Source of the DNA: Tanypteryx hageni
Taxonomy: Eukaryota; Arthropoda; Insecta; Odonata; Petaluridae
DNA length: 64,000 bases
NCBI GenBank assembly: GCA_028673005.1
Contig: CM054116.1
Span: 133,649,547 to 133,713,546 of the forward strand
Direction: 5' to 3'
In this document: positions 23,510-35,380 of the stretch, piece after piece
How the letters are laid out: each line of letters starts with the position of its first letter
How positions within the stretch are numbered: the first letter of the stretch is position 1
The notes under the pieces: model-generated
Told to the model about the DNA's origin: nothing
Databases searched by the model: none
The model's input: the letters and a program-made list of their open reading frames with translations, nothing else
Translations under genes and position numbers: made by a program

Positions 23510-23865
23510 TCTATATATAATTTGTCTGAGGCAAGGTCATATGAATGACACACTATTTGAATAGCAATCAACATAAATGAGGAGGCCGGGTGGCATAGTG
23601 AGTAACGCTTTGTCTTCCATATGTGAGGTCCCGGGTTCGATCAAGTTAGAGTCCCGTGTTTTATTCAATTTTATATTTCATTTCTTTATTTAATTTGAAT
23701 GATGATTTTGATTTGAATATGGCCATCGAGCCATATTTTTTAACTAAAATTTTAAATAAATTTAAATTCATACATTTTCTGTCAACCTGAAATATATGGA
23801 TTATAAAAGCAAAGTACCTATATTGTTCTATTTTTTAAGTTGCGTAGCAACGGGCAAGCCACTAG
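23510..23865 (+). mobile_element. Non-autonomous Helitron-like element
   Basis: Begins TCTATATATAA directly after an A (23509). It ends with a hairpin GTTGC-GTA-GCAAC (23839-23851) and, ten bases later, CTAG followed by T (23862-23866). A 5' TC, a short hairpin just before a 3' CTRR and insertion between A and T are the diagnostic features of Helitrons. At 356 bp it encodes nothing. It carries a tRNA-like head inside (23582-23640). Confidence 0.6.
23582..23640 (+). other. tRNA-like pol III promoter inside the Helitron-like element
   Basis: GGCCGGGTGGCATAGTGAGT contains an A-box-like TGGCATAGTGAG, and GTCCCGGGTTCGATC contains the B box GGTTCGATC about 40 bp later. This resembles the tRNA-derived head of a SINE rather than a functional tRNA, as no cloverleaf closes. 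The nesting suggests capture of a SINE, or a chimeric element. Confidence 0.55.
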
Positions 23866-23959
23866 TATAGATAAAGGACCGTAGTGATGATAGCTACCAT
23901 ATAAGAGAATCCATGAAAAGATAGATCAACAGGATTGTGCGAACGCAGATTACGGGGAG

Positions 23960-24420
23960 AGAAAGAAAAATACGTAAGGATTTGGAAGAGGAAAAGATGA
24001 GAGGTGAGAACGAAATAGGCTGACGGAGGAGGAATCGCTGGGAAGAAAACAATAGGAATGGAGAGGAAGAGAAGGTGAGAGAGAGAGGGAATGGTACGCA
24101 CCAAGAGAGGAGAGATAGAGAGAATGGAGGAAGGCATAGAGTAAAAGCGGCGGATGGTGTCTTGAGAGGGAGGTGTTGGTGGAGTGGGAGAGGAGTGGTG
24201 TCCCGGGGGCGGCGAGGCGGTGTGGGGGGAGGAAAGGAACGTGAGCCCCAGGGCTGGAATCGGGCGAAACTGAATGAAGGTTGTGTCGGTCGGTATGGAG
24301 GGAGGGATGGAGAGGCACGCAGGGCGGCCTTTTGGTGGAGGGGAGGAACGATGGTGGGGAATGAAGAGAGAGCGATGCGTGCGTATGTGTGCATTTGGTA
24401 TGCTTTGCATGATCGGGGCG
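23960..24420. repeat. Polypurine-rich tract
   Basis: Mostly G and A on the plus strand with GGAGAGG, GAGAGAGAG and GGGGGAGG runs. Three long minus-strand frames overlap here in different phases, which shows they are compositional rather than coding. Confidence 0.75.
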
Positions 24421-24429
24421 TTCATAAAA

Positions 24430-25229
24430 TTTTAGGTTAACGGAGGGCCTTCCTTTCCATTGGACGTTTATAACGGTTTCCGCGCCAGCGGCACTCCGAG
24501 AGAGAAACTGGTCATTACCTTGTGATAAACAGCGGATCCCAAGTGTCATTTTAGTACCGACGCATGGTAATGGATTCATTTGAATTTTCCCTTACATGTG
24601 AGAGGGAGAAAAAGAGAGAATGGGAGTGTATTTTGTCTTGTGGCCCGATCTCCCCCTTCCCCGCCCTTCTTCCACTCCCAATTCCCCTCCTCCTTCTGCC
24701 AATTTTATGCGTCCTTCTGTATGAAAGAGTCTCTCCACCTGTTTCTGCGGAATTGAAAAAAATGTCTTCCTCTCCGGGCGTTACTTTTTCTTTTGATGCT
24801 TAATTGAGCAAGTAACAAATTGCGATGCTAATACCCAACGTGTCTCGTGTTCTGGATGAGAATCGGGGAAGTTTATGAGGAGTAATTCGAAGATTTGTCA
24901 CCGAGTAAAATAAAAACCTTTTGGCGAAGCCGAGATTCAAATATTGCAGGGTGTGGAATGAATCGTTTTACCGGGAATAATTATTTATATATTTGGGTGT
25001 AATAAGATTGGCAACACTGGATGCAGTAGTGGTTTGACTAGAATACGGTTGAGTATAAATTCCAGTATGTGTTGACTCTTTATTCTGTGCTTTTTATGTC
25101 AGTACATGGTGTGCAGAAAATTAGCAAGCGAATAACGTATTTTTTCTTTTCAGAAAGTAGTGTCGAACAAACTAGAATTCTGCTGTAGCAATTGATGCTT
25201 TTGTTGATCAGTTTTCGGGTGTTCTCCCA
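24430..25229. other. Non-coding stretch
   Basis: No gene recognised. 24640-24710 is a short pyrimidine-rich block. Confidence 0.4.
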
Positions 25230-25640
25230 CCAATCACCCAGATATTCACAGCTTTAATACGAAATTTGGTGAAAAGGGAATCAACACCGATGTATAAAGA
25301 AGTGGTTTAGACAACTGAAGAAGATTTGCAAACTACAGCTTGAAGTATAATCGTCAGCAGCCCTTCAGCGTCACAAGAACTTAGTATTTCAGATCATAGT
25401 GTGAGGTGTATGTTACCCATACTGGAATGGAAACCTAACAAGCAAATGTTGCTACAATCATTGAATAAACACGATACCGATAAGAGAGTTGAATTCTGCA
25501 ATTGATTTGTGATAAAAAATAAAGCGGATCCCAATTTCATAAATAAAATCGTGTGGACGGACGAAGCTTCATTTAAAACCAGTGGAACGGACAGCTGGCA
25601 ATGCTGTGTCTGTCAGAACCCTCATCAGGTGTAACTGCAG
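25230..25640 (+). pseudogene. Tc1/mariner-superfamily transposase fossil
   Basis: One frame reads SQELSISDHSVRCMLPILEW (helix-turn-helix end, about 25370-25430), continues LNKHDTDKRVEFCN, a stop, and FVIKNKADPNFINKIVWTDE (about 25500-25570), then ASFKTSGT. WTDEASF is the first catalytic-aspartate block of this transposase superfamily, and the layout resembles the element at 56745-58598, though it is clearly a different lineage. In-frame stops (about 25347 and 25503) and loss of the C-terminal half show it is dead. Terminal repeats were not found. Confidence 0.75.
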
Positions 25641-25649
25641 GAATTCAAT

Positions 25650-26632
25650 ATATTGGGTGTTCCAGTCTCGGCCGAGATTTGGTCGGAGGGCGTAAATTGT
25701 CTGGAAATATTGAGGAACACGGTGTTGTTTCTATTTCACCTAACTTTGTACAACCTATCATAGCAACACTTCGGACAATATGTTTGTGCGTTTTTCAATG
25801 ATATTTTTTAAATGGATGACCGCCAGGTATAATCCCATGTGATTATTCAACGTGAAATATAATGAAAGACTTCGGCCAGCAATCTCGTGATTTGACCACA
25901 TGAAGAATTTGATACGACAAGAGTTGGAGGCGTTGAACGATAACAAAGAACTGAGCTGTGTTATATGTTCTTCAGTGGTTCAAAAATGCAACATGTGTAC
26001 TGAACATGATGGTGGACTCTTTGAGCAGTTTCTCTAACAAATAATCGCAATTTTTCTTCACAAAGTGATTTCAATATTCTCGGTAAAGCTACTGATGCCG
26101 CACCACGTACTTAATTTCCTCTAGGCCTTCCGCGACCAAAAAAACATTTTAGGCGTACTGCGGGTACTCCACTTGGCACCCTCCTCTCTCGCCCTTTCTT
26201 AGCTCAGGGGCTATCGCTGTCTCGGTCCTTTTCTAATTGCACTGTTGCCAAATATTCGGCAAAATTCGTCTAGGCAGTCAACTGTAAACAGTGAAAACTG
26301 ACAACCTAAGGAGGAGAAGGATGGGCTAGTGATGGGGTGGGGGTAGTCAAGATGGCCGAGGGAACTTATCCCTTTATCGATTAAATTTAACTTGTACCTC
26401 TTATAGCGTCACTATTAATACTAAGTTCTGATTGACATCCTCGCAATAGCGTTGTGGCGAGGCAATGCACGGTTTGAAACGTTAATTATAAAATACAATC
26501 TTGATATGTTGCTGTGAATGTAAATAAAATTTCTTAAGTAGATTTAAAAATGAACAGTATTGAATAGGAACTCAAAGCTCTCAAATTATACTTATGGTTA
26601 TTTAATAAACCGAATGCTTCCAGGATGATATT
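25650..26632. other. Non-coding stretch
   Basis: Probably includes the unreadable 3' part of the transposase fossil. No further motif seen. Confidence 0.35.
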
Positions 26633-27019
26633 CTGGAATATATAAGTGAGTGTGTTAGATATTTTTAGTTTTCTCATGAGTATGAATTTAAATATCCGTT
26701 TTAAATTCACTGACTTACCGTCCTCGATCATTACAATGGCATTCAGACACATAAAATAGTGATAAATAAAAATTTCAAACAATATAAAGTTTAGAGAACT
26801 CCTTTCTGAATGAGATAATCAAAGAGTGCTCTAATTTGTTAAAATCAATCTCGCATAATTTAAATTATGAATTTTCATCTTATACCAGATACAAATAGAC
26901 AATTTAGTCAAAAGATATGCATGGTAATTATATAAATATAAGTCTTATAGATACTTGAACTTTCTAATGCTCAGTTGGACATTGTGTAAAAGCCAATTCG
27001 GATGGTCCACAGACAATGT

Positions 27020-27215
27020 GTCCACTTCCTATATGTCCCCAGTCTTTATGTCCAGTTTATTATGTCCACAGCCTATATGTTCACAGTTATATATGCCCGT
27101 AGTCTTTATGTCCACAGTCTTTAGGTCCACTCTTATATGTCCACAGTCGACATGTCCACAGTCTTTATGTCCACAGTCAATATGTCCACAGTCTTTATGT
27201 CCATTTAAGGGAAAT
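27020..27215. repeat. 15-bp minisatellite, left foldback arm
   Basis: About twelve units of TATGTCCACAGTCTT with small changes. The mirror array is at 28330-28580 in inverted orientation. Confidence 0.9.
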
Positions 27216-27261
27216 TAATGGGGATGACAAAAGGAGGTAAAGAGAATTTGGAATAAAAAAA

Positions 27262-28090
27262 TCTGATGTGGCCACCACATGACTTTCTCAATACCTGTAA
27301 TATTTCTAAAAATTCCAAATAGATTAAATGATAATAAATATTTCAAGAAATTACCAGAAAATTTTAGACTTTACAAAGAACAGAAATAGACTAAATCCAT
27401 AGCCTTCTGATATTGGATATAGCTCCGAAGTTCCAACAATTAAGAAAATAAAAAGGAGCGTCAAGTGTTTACAATAGTCGCTGGTAGGTGGTGTAGTTAT
27501 GACAGCTAAATATTTAGTTTTTAAAATATCTCTTCAACAACGCGTTATATGGGAAAATGTTTCGAACAAAGATTGTAGAAAATTAAATTTCCTACGACTT
27601 TTATTCCGGTACTGTTTGACATTGATCAAATATTAAAGCAAATATTAAATAAATGGAAGATCTCCTTAATAAGGCATTCTACGAAAAATATTTGAAACAA
27701 AATTTATAGAGATTAATCTTATCTATGAATTTTATAATAAATAACTTTTACATTTATGAAGATTTAAAAGAGTTGTATGCCAAAACCCAAAACATGACTA
27801 AAGTAAACATCCACTTCCGGTTGAGTGATTGTTGCCAAAACCTAATCAGCTACTTATTATATAGTACTATTTCTAAATATAAAATTTGGTATTGATACGA
27901 GTGTACGTTTTTGAGTAAGAGTGCCCACAATATCCTATCACATACTGACAGACACACAGACATCATCGAGAAAATAGTCAAAACGTGTTCAGGGGACCTT
28001 AAAACATGTATTTCCGTTGAAATCTCGAATTCGATTTTTTTCATGAAAACAAAACCTACTTTTTCTATACTTTCGTATATGGAGAAAGTA
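27262..28090 (-). mobile_element. 700-bp repeat family copy nested in the foldback left arm
   Basis: Full-length copy (829 bp because of about 120 bp of extra sequence near 27650-27790). It ends with the ATGTGG-CCA-CCACAT hairpin on the left and GTATATGGAGAAAGT on the right. The right foldback arm (around 28280-28310) lacks it and gives the empty site, GCATTTTTACTTCATATTTT, showing insertion at a T-run. Confidence 0.75.
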
Positions 28091-28329
28091 AAAATACGGA
28101 GGGGGCGGAAGTTGGGGGAGGAAAAAGGGGAGCGTAATAAATCCTAAGGAAGCACATTCGAAATTTGTATCAATCGACTCGTTCCATGTTCGTAATCATT
28201 ATAAAATCTTTAGTTGGTTGATACCAATGTCGACTGAGTTTCCTTAGGATTTATCTTTTCTCTCCCCCACCTTCCGCCCCCATCCGCATTTTTACTTCAT
28301 ATTTTCCCCCCATCCTTTAGTCCATCCAT

Positions 28330-28580
28330 TTCCCTTAATTGAACATAAAGACTGTGTACATAAAGTCTGTGGACATATACAAAAGTGGACATATATAATA
28401 ATGAACATATTGACTGTGAACATATATAAAAGTGGACATATCGGCTTTGGACGTAAAGATTGTGGACGTAAAGACTATAGGAATTTATAACTGTGGACAT
28501 ATAGACTGTGGACATAATAAACTGGACATAAAGACGGGACATAAAGGAAGCGGACATATTGTCTGTGGACCATCCGAATT
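28330..28580. repeat. 15-bp minisatellite, right foldback arm
   Basis: Inverted counterpart (AAGACTGTGGACATA units) of the array at 27020-27215. Unit number and spacing differ, so the arms have diverged by repeat turnover. Confidence 0.9.
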
Positions 28581-28936
28581 GGCTTGTACACAGTGTCCAA
28601 CTGAGTATTAGAAAATTCAAGCATCTATAATACTTATATTTATGTAATTACAATGCATGTCTTTTGGCTAAATTGTCTATTTGTATCTGGTATAAGATGA
28701 AAATTCACAATTTAAATTATGCGAGATTGATTTTAACAATTTTGAGCACTCTTTGATTACCTCATTCAGAAAGGAGTTCTGTAAACTTTATATTGTTTGA
28801 AATTTTTATTTATCACTATTTTGTGTATGTCTGAATGCCATTGTAATGATCGAGGACGGTAAGTCAATGAATTTAAAACGGAATTTAAATTTATACCCAT
28901 GAGAAAACTAAAAATACCTACACATATATATTCCAG

Positions 28937-31229
28937 CATTACAATTAACGTGAAACATGGTTATTTTCCGACCCAGAGTAATGGAACGACAGAGAGAGAG
29001 AGGATCCCAGTGATTAATAGGCACAGTATGCATGGTGTAGAATCGCGGAGCGAGCGATTGGACATGAGCAGGGTTGTAGGGACGAGAGGCGTTGAGTCAG
29101 ACGTTGGTCGAATGGGGTCGCGAGGGAAAACTTGTCAGGACCACGCGGAGGAGTTGTTATGTTAGAATGGAATATTGAGTGAGAAGAACAAAAGATGGCG
29201 AGTTTAATGGACTCGTCGTAATGGGAGCGATGTGGGCGGTCACACTTGGCCTCCCCTAAAACCGACGCCCGCCGCTCTCCAGGGAAATTTAGATAAACTG
29301 AAAATCGTACGATGGCAACCTCTTGAAAAGATGGAATGTGAGAAAAGGCTAAAATGATATATTATAATCATAACTAATATTATAATTCACTAAGCTAGAC
29401 ATAGCTCGGCAGAATTCTATTGTAAATATGAAGAAAGGCGAAGACTAATTATTCTTTTCGAAAATGTTTGTTTTGATGCGCACAAAAATTCACGCAATGC
29501 GACTTACAGACCATCGTCGGAGAAAAAAGTAATTGTTTTCAAGGGAAATAAGTTATCAAGGAGAAAATATTTGCCTTCAAATAAAGAATATTTTTATAAT
29601 ACTTCCAAAGTCAGTGACATTAGTTTGTTTTGGACACTTTTTAATTAGATATGCCCATTACAATTACTTTAAGGCTCCCGTCCAAAATATTTTTCATTTA
29701 TAGGAATTCTTTCGTGGTCTGAATTTAATCGGCCATTAGGCTTCCGCATTTTCAATTGTGAATAGCAATTGACATTAATATTTTGACAACCAGGTCAGAG
29801 AGTTAAAGAAGTTCGAATTAGAAACGGATTTTCATTTCATTCCCGAAATGCACATCTCAGGTCAAATATTTGATAATTTACTGCAGAAACGATTGAAACA
29901 TTTATTGCAATGAGAAAGCATAATTCTATCTTTGCGTCGTCGCAAATGCGAAGTGAGGCAAAATTAAATTCCTTCTATTCGTTTTCAACAAAAATGTATC
30001 TTTTTTCATTTATTCCAACAGAAAGCAGACCCACCTTCGTTTCCCAATAAACCTCATCCTTCGTTTTAGCTCTAGTTGCATTGGTTTTATGGCTTCTGAA
30101 ACAATTTATAACATTTTCATGCGATCGAAACTCGTAACGAGAAAATGGCTTGAATATCTGATAAATATGGTGCGACTCGCTTGCGTGATACGTAATATTA
30201 CCGCTGATAAATCCGGTTTTTAGATACCTTTTTGGATTCTGTCTTGGGATTATGGTCGTTGTGACTGTGAAATTAAATTTAGTCAAGGCCAGCGTGGATT
30301 TAATTTAATATATATTTTCATCGTAGGAAGGAAGGATTCCCACGACTGATAGAAAAACAGGGAAAGCGTCATTTTCGCCTCTTGTGTGTTTTGCCACTTC
30401 CCTCTCTCTCTCTCTTTCTCCCCCACAGTTTCAGTTAAATTAATTATTCTCGCGCCCCTGCTCTCTTCCGTGTGACAGACTGGTGGACCGAAAAATCTAA
30501 TTAAGCGACTCTAACTGCCGCGATAGGACAGCGTTAAAATGGCGCTCAAATATAGCCACATAATTTGAAATTCTTTTTTATTTCAACGGTGAAAAATGCT
30601 CTCTGATGCGGTCCCACAATTGGTGGACAGAATCGATATTTTTTTAGTATTGTTTCCGTTGGAGCGGAGGATTCGCGAATACGATCTCTCTCGAGTGTTC
30701 CAACTTGTTGTCTCAGAATATTGGTACCAGTTATTCTTTCACAGTGATATTTTGCCGCACGCGAAAATTATTTCCAAGATTTTTTGTTGTTTTATCAAAG
30801 GGAAGATGGATTATATAGCGTTGCGCTGGGCAGACGAATAGTGATTGTCTCGCGAATGCGGTTATATCTAAGTTTGTGAGTTACGAAATGGCGTACTATT
30901 GAGATTTTTGTGAAGAAAAGTCACGATTACCAATGTTTTTTCCGACGTAAAATCGTGGATACAAATTCTGAGTTCAAAAAAATTATTGATATGCTGTGTG
31001 ACAAAATCTCAGTAATGAGTGGAATGTCTTCATGAAAGATTTTCAGAGCCGATACGATTCGGTTATGTCATCCGTAAGTGCATTGTAATAGGTTTTTACA
31101 TTGTTGTACAGCCTAGCTATTCCTTAATAAGTAAACTAATATATATTTAATTTATCATAATTATATCCGACGTAAATAATTTCCTCAAGAACTATGATTC
31201 CTCACTCGGTCTTATTTGCTTATATGTAC
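28937..31229. other. Non-coding stretch
   Basis: No gene recognised. It includes a moderately GC-rich part (28980-29290) and a short CT microsatellite near 30400-30425. Confidence 0.4.
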
Positions 31230-31373
31230 CTATTTTATTCTATTTTTCTTGCCCGCTATGGTTTGACAAAAAAGTGGAGAATAATATAATTCAAACACTA
31301 TCCTCTGGTGTGTGCTAGTGCTATACGTTGTATGATTTGAATTAAACATCCCAATGTCACCAGTGTCCCTCAC

Positions 31374-31478
31374 AACGCCTTTGGTGACCACCCGTGGGTG
31401 TTTGACATCGATAACTTTTTTACCGTCTTCGACATATACACCATATCCTTCCGATCCCCGCGCCTTGCGACGAGCCAT
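31374..31478 (-). CDS. Possible exon, unknown protein
   Basis: On the minus strand an ATG (31476-31478) follows an AG and a stop. The frame encodes a basic start, MARRKARGSEGYG, then VYVEDGKKVIDVKHP, up to a GTGAGG donor-like site (complement of 31368-31373), exactly 35 codons. The amino-acid mix and GC content look more protein-like than the surrounding frames, and the frame decays to low-complexity AT-rich sequence after the donor. No family recognised. The acceptor side is weak. It may be chance. Confidence 0.2.
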
Positions 31479-32438
31479 CTATCGAGAATGTAAATCTTAA
31501 AATTCCGTCGTTGTGGGTTATTTACGCGCTTACGTGTTCTTTCCTCGACCACTGCGCACATGTTAGCTTTGCGCTGCATTTGGAAATTCGGGTCTTCACC
31601 TTCCGCACAGCGCGGGCGTGTGAAGGACCCTGGGTGGGTGGGCGCGGAGAGGGCAGGGGTCGAGATGGGCGAGGGCCCGTTATGGCCCCTAATAAATCAC
31701 CTATTTGGTCACCCGGTGGCCGTGCCTCTGAGGGTGGTCCAGGTGAGGCGGCGAAGGGGGTGGTGATTAACATGCGATACGAATGGCCTCATCGAAAAGC
31801 CTACCCTTCCCCCGAACCTACTCCAATCCCACTCCATCCTAAATCTCTCTCTCCTACTCCACTCGATTCTCCTCCCTTCTCTCAGCTGTTCACCAATGCG
31901 CCATCATCGTTCCATTCCAGAGATGCACTGCCCGCTCCCTTCTGCCTGCACTTCCACACCCTCCCCCTCCCTCTCACCTCCCTTCCCATTCACACCCACA
32001 CTTTCCTTCCACTTCCATATTTCCCCTCTCCCTCTTTTTTCCCTACTCCTCTCGTCCACTCCCCGTCCTCTCCCGATTCTCCTTCTCTCCAACCTTCTCT
32101 CCCCACCCCTTCATCTCTAGCACAAATGTTCAAATGCTTACCATCCCTCAAACGAGGAGAACGGGAGCAGATTAACTGGAGGGCGTTCCAGGCATCCTCT
32201 CGGGGTCCTGCGATTTAGGAGGACCCTGAAAGGATATGAATTTTTTTGGGAGCTTAATAAAATGAAATATTATAAATGTACCATTGAAAAAATGCTGCAG
32301 TGTGATAAATATCCGCCGTTGCCAATATTTGGATAATTGTCATATATTTTGGAAAAGAAAAGCTAGTATTAAATTTACATCTTAGTACTAATTGTAAGTA
32401 TTCCAGGGCACCTAAATGATTTATCCGTCACTCGGAAA
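31479..32438. other. Non-coding stretch, CG-rich then pyrimidine-rich
   Basis: 31500-31770 is unusually rich in CG and G for this window, like a promoter-proximal or CpG-dense block. 31790-32120 is a polypyrimidine tract whose open frames are compositional. No gene assigned. Confidence 0.4.
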
Positions 32439-32704
32439 CATTGGCGTAACGAGGGGAGAGCAGAGAAGGGCAGTTGCCCTCGGGTGCAGGGCTGAAGGGG
32501 CGCAAACTCATGGACCGAAAATTAAAGCTTCTGTTTATAAACAATAATAATATTATAATATATGACTAATTAAAATTTTAGTATAGTATGGTTGGGTTTC
32601 CATCACATTCCCCGCATTACATTAGTCTGGAAAATTGTACAGGGAGCAAAGAGTGCATCTCTGTGACTTGCCTCCGGGCGAAGGAGAACCTAGCTATGCC
32701 ACTG
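32439..32704. mobile_element. hAT-type MITE with 8-bp target duplication
   Basis: A 266-bp element flanked by perfect CTCGGAAA (32431-32438 and 32705-32712). Its ends are CATTGGCGTAACGAGG on the left and, read inwards, CAGTGGCATAGCTAGG on the right, an imperfect inverted repeat of the CAGTGGCGTAGC type seen in hAT MITEs. Non-coding. Confidence 0.85.
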
Positions 32705-32712
32705 CTCGGAAA

Positions 32713-35064
32713 GAACAATCACAGAACCCTCTATTGAATTATTATTCCTAATAACAAATCTGACCGAATGATAACCACATATTTATAAGTGGCACCTTTT
32801 CTCGGCTATTTCTTTTGACATAGTTTTTTCAAGACTCTTACAACTACAAAATTATATTTAAGTCTAGTTTTATTCTAAAGACCAATTTTATAGAAATTTC
32901 GTTCACTTTTGAAAAAAAAATCAAATCCGTAACTTGTAGGTATTTGCATTTATACATGCATAGAAGCATAAGCGCTACACTACCACTATAAAAATAGTTT
33001 GACAGGAATTACATACGGCAAAATGCGTAGCATGTTCATCCTAAAGTTGTTTTTGGTTGATTTGAAGTGTATTTCTTTTTTTCTGGCAGTCCATTATTCC
33101 ATATCTCAATTTTAATCTGTCCAAAGATGCAACTTAAATATCCTCCTGCATGTAGATTTAGAAATGATCAGATAAATCTACAAATCTACAAATATATGCT
33201 AGTCTAATTTAGGTTTTAGGGTTTTAAAAACATTTTAGTTTCATTTAAACATTATTATACCTTTTAGAAATATTGATTAAAGATTGATAATTAATTGGCA
33301 AATAAATTTAATGTTCCATATCTTCAGTCGACTGCAGCTTCAATTAAAAGGTCAGATTTCTGCGTCCCGGAAATCCTAGCTTCTGCATCCAAATATTTGT
33401 TTATTTATCTTTCACAAAATGACAACTAAGGAATTATTAATTCATCGACACTCGAGCCCGTGGAATCAGATGCGTGAAATGGTTCATTAAGCCAGAGTAC
33501 AATTCAGTCCTCGATTGGTGGATGAATTCATTCTCTAGATGAAATTAAACCGATTCCTATCAAATTTTACGCGGGTGGCAACGCATTGTCGCATAAATAT
33601 TCGTTCGCTGAAAATGGGATTTAATCCGTATATGATTATTAAATCATATTGTAAATGTGTCGCTCAGCTATGTGCTGCAGCCTCATTTTGCAAACCGTGA
33701 GAATATAACGGCTTTTCTAATCTCTTGAAAATAAATGCTGCATTTTGCGTAAGGATTCTTAATCGCATTGAAACATATTCGCTGACTGGATTTTATTTTA
33801 GTAGTGAATCAATGCTCACGAATTGATTTGGTCTTAAATTTCCTTCAACTCTCGTAAAAGTGGAACAGAATCCTTGTGCTTCAGTACTATCCCTTTTATC
33901 ACCGCGCCCATAAACTCAATTATAATATTATTTTCCGGTCAATATATTTTGATAATCTCATCTCGCATTTTCCGCTAGTATTTTATCAGACTCTATTGCT
34001 TTATCTTTACTGACAGAGATATCGATTTCTTGTTCACCCATAAATAAATACCATGAGTTTTCCTACGAAGCAATGCAATTTATAAAGTTTTCATAGATTT
34101 CATTTCGTTTGGTAGCTTTCTCATTCATTATTGATTTCGAACACTGAAATCAAACTCGTTGCCATTGCAAAATGCATCAACCGCAAATCAAAGCTAACGC
34201 GATATGCGGTTAAGGGTTATAATTGTATCTGATAGTAATTCCATAGTATAAATTTCCGTCTCCTAGTTTCTCCAGAATTTCCATGATACTTTGGATATTT
34301 TAAGTAACTTATAAAGTTTGTTTAATGTCATTATCTCAAATCAAAATTTTGCTCCAGGAGATGAGTCACACACAAAAAAAGACATTTTGGTGATTTAGAT
34401 TGAATAAAATGCTCCGATAATTGTCCTAATAGATTTTCAAGATATAAAGAGGACAGCGGAAAATAGGAGTATATGGAGAACCAGGTTTAACCAAGAATAA
34501 TCACGGACCTGTCTACGGACAAACTACCTATGTTGATGAGATTTTCAGCGTTTATTGATATAACTGTTTCAACTAAGATGGTGTTTTCATGTAACTACTC
34601 AGTATTTTTTCCTATATTAAAACGACCGCTTGAAATGGTTGTTTTTAAAATTGTAGCGAAGTTATAAAATGGCATTTTGGATTCTTAGTATATCAACTGC
34701 CGCATATCTTAAGAAAAAGCCCTCCGTTCCGGCGCTATGTAAATGAATACGCCCACTATCACTCAATTATTTGTAATTTTTACGCGGAATGAATTTCTTT
34801 GATTGTTTTTAAATCACGGTGGAAACCAACTTAACACAAAAAATGGATAAGACGAAATATTGGTTAACACGAAACGTATATTCGGTCCGTTTCCGCACTT
34901 ACATTTTTCAGTGTATATTTATTATTTTGGTGAGAAACGGATAACACGAAATGGCAGTTGAGAGACGAAGGATTCCCCACCCAACCCTCAGCGGCCATTT
35001 TTTATTTCCAAAGCAGATTATTCTTATCATGGTAAAAAAATTTACGGATATTTTTACGAAAATG
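32713..35064. other. AT-rich non-coding stretch
   Basis: No gene seen. 33480-33790 is non-repetitive and better balanced in composition than its neighbours and could be a conserved regulatory element. GGATAACACGAAAT-like words recur at 34840-34950. Confidence 0.35.
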
Positions 35065-35072
35065 CAGAAACC

Positions 35073-35372
35073 CAGTAGCGGATTTACGCCTCCTGGGGCC
35101 CCTGGCGCTAAACATTTGGGGGCCCCTAGCGCTAAGCAATCGGGGGCCCTGCAATCTAAATATATAGTGAAAACGCTCCTAACGGCTACCCTCTTTTGTG
35201 ACACCTCTTAACGATCGTTTTCTATCGAACCATAGAGAGTTTCCACTGATTTTTAAATTGAGGCGTTTAATATTTCTGAGATTACATACACGGACATTTT
35301 TTCGGGGCCCCTTGCTTCAAGGGCCCACTGGCGCGCGCCATGTGTGACCCCCCCCCCCTAAATCCGCCACTG
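35073..35372. mobile_element. hAT-type MITE, exactly 300 bp, with 8-bp target duplication
   Basis: Flanked by perfect CAGAAACC (35065-35072 and 35373-35380). The ends are CAGTAGCGGATTTA (left) and CAGTGGCGGATTTA (right, read inwards), 13 of 14 identical. CAGTGGCGGAT ends are typical of hAT MITEs. The interior has repeated GGGGCCCC-type motifs and a C-run next to the right end. Non-coding; frames crossing it are not genes. Confidence 0.9.
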
Positions 35373-35380
35373 CAGAAACC

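Larger units (their letters stand above)
26633..28936. mobile_element. Foldback element with long inverted arms
   Basis: Two inverted arms start CTGGAATATATA at 26633 and, on the complement, at 28936, and converge on a loop of a few tens of bp near 28180-28215. The right arm is about 0.7 kb. The left arm is the same sequence interrupted by a 700-bp-family insertion (27262-28090). Both arms contain a tandem 15-bp repeat (TATGTCCACAGTCTT-like), as in classic Foldback elements whose arms carry short tandem repeats. The inner ends are purine-rich (CGGAGGGGGCGGAAG). No open frame of note, and no target duplication could be read. Confidence 0.8.

Noticed and set aside
23582..23640. Functional tRNA gene
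   Set aside because: A and B boxes exist but acceptor and anticodon stems do not close, and it lies inside a Helitron-like element.
23862..24579. Three overlapping minus-strand frames of 166-209 codons
   Set aside because: Simultaneous openness in three phases across a purine-rich tract shows composition rather than coding.
27020..28580. CRISPR-like array because of regular short repeats
   Set aside because: Direct tandem 15-bp units without spacers, in inverted arrays, in a eukaryotic foldback element.
31511..32218. Plus-strand frame of 235 codons
   Set aside because: The second half is a pyrimidine tract. No domain, no splice evidence, and frames on the other strand are equally open.
34951..35211. 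Plus-strand frame with GAPGAKHLGAPSAK-like repeats
   Set aside because: Spans the border of the 300-bp hAT MITE, and the repeats are MITE sequence.
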